A program made the position numbers and the translations under genes. From assembly GCA_949294665.1 (NCBI GenBank), contig CASFID010000031.1, positions 1-39,366 on the forward strand: a DNA stretch of 39,366 bases, in the 5' to 3' direction. Positions 34,115 through 39,366 of the stretch are shown piece after piece; position 1 is the first letter of the stretch, and every line of letters starts with the position of its first letter. Under the pieces are notes generated by a model. That model worked only from the letters and a program-made list of their open reading frames with translations. It was not told the DNA's origin and made no database searches. The stretch comes from an uncultured Eubacteriales bacterium (GTDB lineage Bacteria > Bacillota > Clostridia > Lachnospirales > Lachnospiraceae).

Positions 34115-35276
34115 TGACCTTCACAAGGCTTCCCTGTATTTTTTCATCTCTGATCCCCTCCTCTCTGAATTCATAAAGTGTCCTTGTCTGTATCCTGCCG
34201 TCCGCATATCCCGTGATCTCTTCGATCTGGAGCACTCTCCTTGACTTATCGCGGAGCCTTCCCAGATGAATGATGATATCGAGAGCGGACGCGATCTGTC
34301 TCTGTATCGCCTGCAGCGGAAGATCGATTCCCATCATCATCATAGTCTCCAGACGATGCAGCATGTCGGCAGGATTATTCGCATGACCTGTAGACATGGA
34401 ACCGCTGTGTCCGTTCAGCATGGCCGACGATATCATATCTACTGTCTCTTCCCCGCGCACCTCTCCGACAATGATACGGTCCGGTCTCATACGCAGAGCA
34501 GATCGGATAAGATCCCGTATCGTCACTGCGCCTTCTCCTTCCAGGTTCGCCCCCCTCGCTTCGAGGCGGACAAGGTTTTCCACACCCTGTATCTGCAGCT
34601 CTGCGTTGTCCTCGATCGTTATGATGCGCTCTTCCTTCGGGATATTGTCGGACATCGCGTTCAAAAATGTTGTCTTTCCGGCTCCTGTCCCGCCGCTGAC
34701 AAAAATATTGTACTTTGCGGCGACCAGCTTTCTGATAAAGGACGCTGCTTCTTTCGTAAGACTCCCCATCCTGATCAGTTGAGCCATCGTGATCGCTTCC
34801 GATGGGAATTTACGGATCGTCATGATCGGACCGTTGACAGCCACTGGCTTAAGAACAATATTGACACGCGAGCCGTCCTCAAGACGGGCATCTACGATGG
34901 GGGACGACTCATTTACATACCTGTTCGCCTCTCCCGCTATCTGCTGTATCACGTCGTTGAGCCTCTCTTCCGAAAGAAATTTCCTGTCAGACCTGTACAG
35001 CCTTCCTCCTTTTTCGTAAAAAATATTCTCGGTGCCGTTGACCATGATCTCTGTGACCGCTTCATCCTCCAGCAGATCCTGAAGGATGTCCAGTCTCCGG
35101 AAGGCGTTGAACAGCTCTCTGCTGATGCGTATCTTATCGCTCAGGGATATATATTCGTCCCTGCCGGACTCTTCGAGAACTGCAAGTATGATCTCCTGCA
35201 GTTCCTCCTCTCCCGTCTCCTTTGTCATATCCAGACGGAGCAGCACCTTTTCATAAAGCAGTTCTGTCTTTATCAT
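34062..35276 (-). CDS. tadA: TadA/CpaF family pilus secretion ATPase
   Basis: This 404-residue cytoplasmic ATPase drives pilin polymerisation. It has the N-terminal domain with [20 protein letters not shown], then [22 protein letters not shown], Walker A ([18 protein letters not shown]), the Asp box ([11 protein letters not shown]) and [20 protein letters not shown] with the His box SMSTGHANN. These are the marks of the VirB11/CpaF secretion ATPases. Its start overlaps the TadZ gene by 26 bp and its end overlaps tadB. Confidence 0.95.
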   Translation of the reverse strand: MIKTELLYEKVLLRLDMTKETGEEELQEIILAVLEESGRDEYISLSDKIRISRELFNAFRRLDILQDLLEDEAVTEIMVNGTENIFYEKGGRLYRSDRKFLSEERLNDVIQQIAGEANRYVNESSPIVDARLEDGSRVNIVLKPVAVNGPIMTIRKFPSEAITMAQLIRMGSLTKEAASFIRKLVAAKYNIFVSGGTGAGKTTFLNAMSDNIPKEERIITIEDNAELQIQGVENLVRLEARGANLEGEGAVTIRDLIRSALRMRPDRIIVGEVRGEETVDMISSAMLNGHSGSMSTGHANNPADMLHRLETMMMMGIDLPLQAIQRQIASALDIIIHLGRLRDKSRRVLQIEEITGYADGRIQTRTLYEFREEGIRDEKIQGSLVKVSEIRNREKLVAAGYQKV

Positions 35277-36360
35277 CCTGTCCGCTTTTCCTTTCCGAGC
35301 CTTTCCGCTTCTTCATCTGTCTTTTGACAGTATGTCTCAGTATCGCTTCATTTCCGGTGATCCTTAAGTTCTCTTCATACTGTTCCAGCTTTGCCAGGGC
35401 TGTGCTGTCCCTGATATATGGCGTATATACCCGGTCGCATCTCCCCAGGATATCATAGAGTCCGTCGATACAGTCTCCCAGATCAAGGAGGACCGTCTCA
35501 TAAACACATTTCTCAAGGATAATCTCAAAAAGACGCAGCCACTCCTCTCTTTTTACCGCCCGCAGGTCCAGTTCGTTTTTCATAGGCATGATATAATCCA
35601 TACCGCGGCTCTGTCCGGCCATCGTGCTGATCTTAAGTCCGTAGTCCGCCCTCTCCTGCCGCAGACAGTAGAGCAGATCCCCCAGATCCTGACCATCCCT
35701 GTACTCAAAGTAATGCTCTCCTCCCGAGTATCCCTCGAGATTCAGATAGAGCACAGGTACCTGCTCTGCTATCTTCTCTCCCATCCTGATGGCAAATCTT
35801 GTCTTTCCTATCCTGTGGATCGGAGAATATATCCCTATCAGCCCACGCACAGGCGGCTCCTCACGAATTCTGTGCCCGCCTTTCTTCTTCGCCGATATGG
35901 CGCTCTCCGAAAGATTGGCATCGCAGACGGACATATATCCTGTCCGGGATGCGCTCTTATTCTTCTCATATATTTTCCGTGAAATCCGACGGACAGGATG
36001 AACGGGATGTACGCCAAGTCCCGACCGTATACCGCCTACGATATGATCCGCAGCCTGATAGCGGTAGATAAATACGATCCCGTCTTCTGTCTGTTTATCC
36101 GGCATCTCTGTCAGGACAAATATCCTGCCGATATGAAGGGAATCATAGACGCTCTTTTCATATTCTTCTCCTACCAGTAAAACCTCTGCCTGTGACTGTT
36201 CTACAAAGCGACGCATCTTATCCGCATCATAGAACAGATAAAACTGATACTCCTCCGGGAACTGTTCCGTCAGGACTTTGAACAGGCACTCTGCATAATC
36301 TGTCTGAATATCACAGATCACAAAGTTCCCTGACTTATTTTTTCTTTTTTCTTCTGACAT
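35251..36360 (-). CDS. TadZ/CpaE-like ATPase, first gene of the Tad operon
   Basis: This 369-residue protein has an N-terminal receiver-like domain (FVICDIQTDYAECLFKVL) and a C-terminal MinD/ParA-like domain (RGLIGIYSPIHRIGKTRFAI, VLYLNLEGYSGG, ETVLLDLGDCIDGLYDIL). TadZ places the pilus machine in the cell. The Walker A is atypical: HRIGKTR replaces the usual GxGKTT. The ATG at 36360 has no clear ribosome binding site. A GTG 39 bp further in (VICDIQ) is preceded by AGGG and would start the chain right at the first strand, so it is a real alternative. Confidence 0.85.
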   Translation of the reverse strand: MSEEKRKNKSGNFVICDIQTDYAECLFKVLTEQFPEEYQFYLFYDADKMRRFVEQSQAEVLLVGEEYEKSVYDSLHIGRIFVLTEMPDKQTEDGIVFIYRYQAADHIVGGIRSGLGVHPVHPVRRISRKIYEKNKSASRTGYMSVCDANLSESAISAKKKGGHRIREEPPVRGLIGIYSPIHRIGKTRFAIRMGEKIAEQVPVLYLNLEGYSGGEHYFEYRDGQDLGDLLYCLRQERADYGLKISTMAGQSRGMDYIMPMKNELDLRAVKREEWLRLFEIILEKCVYETVLLDLGDCIDGLYDILGRCDRVYTPYIRDSTALAKLEQYEENLRITGNEAILRHTVKRQMKKRKGSERKSGQDDKDRTAL

Positions 36361-36497
36361 GATCTGAATTTTGCCGCGAGCTCAGGCAGCACGAATAAAG
36401 ATAATGACAGCCGGTTATCAGAACCGGCACTGTGACACCTCACGCTTTCCCTCAAAAGCTGGTGTGATAACAGGTGAATTCCTGTTTTGTAAGACGC
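36361..36497 (-). promoter_or_regulatory. structured leader of the Tad operon
   Basis: The about 130-nt leader on the minus strand can form several successive hairpins: AACAGG-AATTCA-CCTGTT, an ACACC/GGTGT stem with an inner GCTTT/AAAGC stem, GCCGGTT-CTGAT-AACCGGC, and GCTGC/GCGGC near the start codon. I could not match it to a c-di-GMP or other riboswitch that I know. A folded regulatory RNA or a coupling region are both possible. Confidence 0.45.
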
Positions 36498-36526
36498 ATT
36501 ATAAACGGCGGAAATTATTTTGTCCA
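36498..36526 (-). promoter_or_regulatory. sigma-A promoter of the Tad operon
   Basis: On the minus strand TGGACA and a perfect TATAAT are separated by 17 bp. The 14-mer TCCTGTTTTGTAAG (plus strand 36480-36493) lies over the expected start of transcription and recurs in the 20-bp array at 39286-39299. Confidence 0.8.
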
Positions 36527-36562
36527 TAGCAAAAATAAAATCCGCCGATTTTTGTAAAAAAC

Positions 36563-36772
36563 TCACAAAATCTGATAACACATAATCCCGTAAAGCAGCC
36601 CCACGCCAGGAATCCCAAGGGTTCCGGATGTCAAAAAAGAGACTGCGTTCAATCCCACATTAATTGAAGCTTCAGGAGGGATCACATACTGATCGATAAA
36701 AAATATGAGAGCCATTCCTACGACCGCCCGTATCACAAAATGCGCTGCGGCCGATATGAGTTTCTTTTTCAA
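36563..36772 (-). CDS. BofA-like pro-sigma-K processing inhibitor family protein
   Basis: This 69-residue protein has two hydrophobic segments (residues about 13-30 and 45-66). The BofA-like C-terminal pattern is NVGLNAVSFLTSGTLGIPGVGLLYGI. In Bacillus, BofA holds the SpoIVFB protease inactive in the forespore membrane; many Clostridia keep BofA-like proteins with less clear roles. The TTG start at 36772 is 10 bp after GGAGG. It lies just upstream of the Tad promoter and ends 36 bp before it. Confidence 0.85.
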   Translation of the reverse strand: MKKKLISAAAHFVIRAVVGMALIFFIDQYVIPPEASINVGLNAVSFLTSGTLGIPGVGLLYGIMCYQIL

Positions 36773-36864
36773 ATTCCCGCACCCTCCTGTTCTCTTGTAT
36801 CATTGTTTTGTATCTGCCATGACAATGATATATCCTGATACAGTTTATTCTGGATGCAGGCTGA

Positions 36865-38403
36865 TTATTCTCCGTCGGACAGCCATTCTTCAGCCGCTTT
36901 TCCGGCAGAATATCTGGAATAGTTCCATTCGCGCAGGGACGCTGATCCGGCCTCCTTACTGATCTCCATGAAATAGGTTTCCACCGCTTCTTCCATCTGG
37001 CTCTTTTCAAGCTGTTTCCTGTCGATCTGTGCGATCCGCGGGGCAGCGTCTTCAGACAGAGAATACAGCAGATAATACAAGTCCGTCTCTTCTGTCTCCC
37101 GTACATTCCGGATATTATAATCCGCGATCATTGCATCCGGTCTTCCGAAAGAAAAGAGAATATAGCATATCGACACCACTGCCGTAATATACCGGAACAG
37201 TTTGAAATCTTTTCTGAAAATGCTATATATCACACCGGCGAATACGATCATAAGCACTGCGAGGAACCAGAGCACCAGCACTCTTAGAAAACTCAGATTA
37301 TATTCTCTTACATAGAGAGCCATCCGATACACCGCCGACAGGATCATCACGCATGTACACACGGAAATCATTGTGAGAAGTATTTTAAGCACTCTGTTAT
37401 CCTCAAATATCCTCGCACAGATGATCACTGTCACAAAATTGATCAGACTGACAAACAGAAGCTGCCAGAATCCCTGATGTGCATACTGCGAATAAGTAAC
37501 TCCTTCCGGCAGTCCCGAATCAATTCTGAGAAACAGAAACAGGATCTGTATTCCGGAATAGAGTACGTACACAGCCGCAAGAATGCCCGTGAAGGTAATC
37601 CCCGTGATATAATTTGAACTTCCCGGCTTTTTCCTGTCCGCCCCTCCCAGGTTCATCCTGAACAGACCGGCAAAAAACGAGTACAGCGAGAGCATCCCGA
37701 AGAAAAAGGTGAAGATCACCCCGATGATATTTCCAAAGTCGATCTCCACAAACAGGTGGAAAGGATTCAGGAATCGGAAAAATCTGTTGAACAACTGTAA
37801 AAAAATCTCATCCGACATCATAAGCAGCGGGAGTACGATGATAAGCATCAAAACTGCAGCCAGAATCCCCATCAGTATCGGTCCGGCGTTTTTCCGGGGA
37901 CTGTCCGTATTCTTTTTCGCAGACTTATCCGCGTGTCCGTCCGTGTTTCCCCCATCCATATCTGACACTGTCTTTTTCTCACTTCTGTGGAAAACTTCTC
38001 CTACGGATATGAGCCATGTCCCCAGCATAATGAAGAACTTTTTCACATATTCGGTAAATCCCCACTCAACGTCCCGGTATAACTGATGAGCCATCCCCAT
38101 CATAAACAGAAGAAGGATGCCGACACTGTTGAAAAAGTGGAAAAATCCGCTGTCCGTCAGCACTGTGGATATTCCCAGAAGCAGGATCCCCCCGAAATAC
38201 CGCAGCGTCCCTTTCTGAAATGTTATCCCCGCTTTCTTCAGGAAAAGTACAGAAAACCAGAGGGAAACTCCCACTGTCGCAGGAAATGTAATGCCGGAAC
38301 TGTTCCTGTACAGACAAACGGTGAACACACCCCCGTAGATCACACTCATCATAAGGAACCACCTTCTGTTCTCTCTCATTCTCTGAAGAAAAATGTTATC
38401 CAT
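36865..38403 (-). CDS. DUF4153/DUF4173-type polytopic membrane protein
   Basis: This 512-residue protein has about twelve predicted transmembrane helices. A charged loop at about 140-165 (VSDMDGGNTDGHADKS) separates the first set from the rest. The C-terminal part includes FRYITAVVSICYILFSFGRPDAMIADYNIRN, typical of the DUF4153/DUF4173 group, whose function is unknown. I start it at the ATG at 38403, because the ATG at 38409 abuts the GAGGAGG ribosome site. Its start overlaps the XRE regulator gene by 8 bp, so the DUF2975, XRE and DUF4153 genes form one operon. Confidence 0.85.
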   Translation of the reverse strand: MDNIFLQRMRENRRWFLMMSVIYGGVFTVCLYRNSSGITFPATVGVSLWFSVLFLKKAGITFQKGTLRYFGGILLLGISTVLTDSGFFHFFNSVGILLLFMMGMAHQLYRDVEWGFTEYVKKFFIMLGTWLISVGEVFHRSEKKTVSDMDGGNTDGHADKSAKKNTDSPRKNAGPILMGILAAVLMLIIVLPLLMMSDEIFLQLFNRFFRFLNPFHLFVEIDFGNIIGVIFTFFFGMLSLYSFFAGLFRMNLGGADRKKPGSSNYITGITFTGILAAVYVLYSGIQILFLFLRIDSGLPEGVTYSQYAHQGFWQLLFVSLINFVTVIICARIFEDNRVLKILLTMISVCTCVMILSAVYRMALYVREYNLSFLRVLVLWFLAVLMIVFAGVIYSIFRKDFKLFRYITAVVSICYILFSFGRPDAMIADYNIRNVRETEETDLYYLLYSLSEDAAPRIAQIDRKQLEKSQMEEAVETYFMEISKEAGSASLREWNYSRYSAGKAAEEWLSDGE

Positions 38404-38614
38404 TTTCATCCTCCTCTACATACTCAAGGATATCTCCCGGCTGGCAGTCGAGCGCTCTGCAGATCGCATCCAGTGTCGTGAACCTTACTGCTTTCGCCTT
38501 GTTATTCTTTAATATGGACAGATTCGCCATAGTGATATCCACTTTATTTGCGAGCTCCGTCACACTCATTTTTCTTTTCGCCATCATGACATCAAGATTT
38601 ACTACGATTGCCAT
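38396..38614 (-). CDS. small XRE family helix-turn-helix regulator
   Basis: This 72-residue Cro/C1-type protein (YozG-like) is almost only the DNA-binding domain. It shows VNLDVMMAKRKMSVTELANKV, then ITMANLSILKNNKAKAVRFTTL and LDAICRALDCQPGDILEYVEED. Such regulators are often paired with a DUF2975 membrane protein, as here. The ATG follows GGAGGG. It probably represses its own operon; the dyad over the promoter at 39124-39143 is a possible site. Confidence 0.92.
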   Translation of the reverse strand: MAIVVNLDVMMAKRKMSVTELANKVDITMANLSILKNNKAKAVRFTTLDAICRALDCQPGDILEYVEEDENG

Positions 38615-38625
38615 TTTGTTCCCTC

Positions 38626-39078
38626 CTATATCGTAAGATCATTCTCTTCCTTATAATAAACTGCCTCTGAGAAAACGAGACTCAGTACATGGCTGAACAG
38701 CCCTGCGATAAAGAAGGTAAGGATAATGATAAGTGTAGCCGGCGTCGGAAGGATGAACATCTTTATAAGAAATAGAACCGCTATGACAAAAGCCACCCTT
38801 CCCATCACCTTAAGGCTTTTGGAATTGTCCTCTACAAAGCAGTTCCTTCCTATAACTGTGGATATCATCTTCCTCAGCTGCCATACGATTATAAGGCCGC
38901 AGACGCCGGACAGGAAAAAGATGATCAGCATGGAGATATAGTTCTCTGCAAGATCTCCGGAATAATATCTTCCTGCAGCTCTCAGCGTATACGGCAGCGA
39001 CACCACGACCAGGATACCTGAATAGAACATAAAATTCAGCAGGTACTTTGTAAATAGAATGATCCGTTTCCGATCCAT
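38626..39078 (-). CDS. DUF2975 membrane protein
   Basis: This 150-residue protein is predicted to have four transmembrane helices (about 9-30, 47-67, 90-110 and 115-135). The family pattern includes QLRKMISTVIGRNCFVEDNS between helices 2 and 3. It starts at the ATG at 39078 behind GGAGATG, not at the in-frame TTG/ATG further up. It is the first gene of a three-gene operon with the XRE regulator. The role is unknown; the pair may sense a membrane signal. Confidence 0.9.
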   Translation of the reverse strand: MDRKRIILFTKYLLNFMFYSGILVVVSLPYTLRAAGRYYSGDLAENYISMLIIFFLSGVCGLIIVWQLRKMISTVIGRNCFVEDNSKSLKVMGRVAFVIAVLFLIKMFILPTPATLIIILTFFIAGLFSHVLSLVFSEAVYYKEENDLTI

Positions 39079-39124
39079 AGCAACATCTCCTTTAAACATT
39101 TTACAAGACTTTGTATCTGCTGGT

Positions 39125-39154
39125 ATTATATGACAGTATAATATTATTTGTCAA
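39125..39154 (-). promoter_or_regulatory. consensus promoter of the DUF2975-XRE-DUF4153 operon
   Basis: On the minus strand TTGACA and TATAAT are separated by 18 bp. A perfect dyad TATTATA-6 bp-TATAATA (39124-39143) covers the -10, which is a good place for a repressor. Confidence 0.88.
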
Positions 39155-39246
39155 TATATTTTTATTGTTTTTCGATAAATATAAATTGTAATTCAATATA
39201 AACGGTAGCTTTTCTTTTATATGAAGGTAAATTGCAATCCGAGAGT

Positions 39247-39366
39247 CCCGTTTGTAATCCAAAACTCCCGTTTTGTAATTTAAACTCCTGTTTTGTAAGC
39301 GAGATTCCCGCTTTGAAAATGAAAATCCCGTTTTGTAAGCAAGATTCCCGGATTTTCATTCGCACA
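39247..39366. repeat. 20-bp tandem repeat array running to the window edge
   Basis: The core CCCG or CCTG recurs at 39247, 39267, 39287, 39307, 39327 and 39347, exactly 20 bp apart, each followed by a TTTTGTAA-like segment in most copies. Five full units and part of a sixth are visible; it may continue outside. It lies about 95 bp upstream of the DUF2975 promoter. A 67-codon open frame crosses it but looks fortuitous, since 20 bp is not a multiple of three. Confidence 0.85.

Noticed and set aside
36361-36497. c-di-GMP riboswitch in the Tad leader
   Set aside because: I could not find the conserved core elements of class I or II; only general hairpins are present.
39162-39365. 67-codon minus-strand frame across the tandem array
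   Set aside because: It is produced by a 20-bp repeat that does not keep codon phase, and it has no ribosome binding site.
39247-39366. CRISPR array
   Set aside because: Units are head-to-tail 20-bp repeats with no spacers, and no cas genes are present.

Overview
The window looks like a chromosomal segment of a spore-forming, low-to-mid GC Firmicute, most likely family Lachnospiraceae (a Dorea / Clostridium scindens-like gut anaerobe). The reasons are family-level resemblance of the proteins (split transketolase plus FSA-type transaldolase, a PKTIDND-type phosphofructokinase, DUF5711, CvpA, DUF6382, DUF5702, a BofA-like protein), the lack of any outer-membrane genes, and strong AGGAGG-type ribosome binding sites. 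Most genes are on the minus strand.

Layout. 1-2209: end of an ABC transporter ATPase, a shared terminator, a TetR regulator, a shortened FMN-flavodoxin and a flavodoxin-like lipoprotein. 2210-4090: an accessory patch with a 5'-truncated AlbA_2/Schlafen-type regulator beside a tRNA-Ala/tRNA-Asn operon. 4151-7439: a probable envelope operon (LysM protein, DUF5711, CvpA). 7599-10138: a pentose-phosphate operon (transaldolase, transketolase N and C halves) with a consensus promoter and a strong terminator, followed upstream by a LacI-type regulator. 11455-15167: recR, ybaB, dnaX and pfkA. 15296-17358: an AgrC/AgrA-like two-component pair without a visible peptide gene. 17535-20806: gpi, an unknown membrane protein and a TSCPD protein. 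20844-25829: accessory genes (Rpn-type nuclease, DUF6147 secreted protein, DUF4367 anti-sigma-like protein), murG, a frameshifted ECF sigma gene and a HIT protein. 26065-27397: an orphan histidine kinase tail-to-tail with a rhomboid protease. 27457-36526: a Clostridia-type Tad/Flp pilus operon of ten genes with its own promoter and a hairpin-rich leader. 36563-39366: a BofA-like protein, a DUF4153/DUF4173 membrane protein, a small XRE regulator with its DUF2975 partner, and a 20-bp tandem array running to the window edge.

How the genes work together. The Tad operon encodes a localisation ATPase (TadZ), a secretion ATPase (TadA), two membrane platform proteins (TadB and TadC), a small Flp-like pilin, a DUF5702 protein, two TadE/G-type pseudopilins, a prepilin peptidase and a DUF6382 protein. 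Their starts and stops overlap, so they are probably translated together. Gpi, PfkA and the transaldolase/transketolase set link glycolysis with the non-oxidative pentose phosphate route.

The most unusual signals are two long inverted repeats. One (27-bp arms, one mismatch, 113-bp spacer) lies across the 5' end of a Tad pseudopilin gene. Inverting the spacer would keep the reading frame open and replace about 41 N-terminal codons, as in an intragenic inverton. The other (26-bp perfect arms, 91-bp spacer) lies upstream of the Rpn nuclease. A 14-bp sequence shared by the tad promoter and the 20-bp tandem array suggests a common regulator. No recombinase gene is visible in the window, so inversion is a hypothesis.
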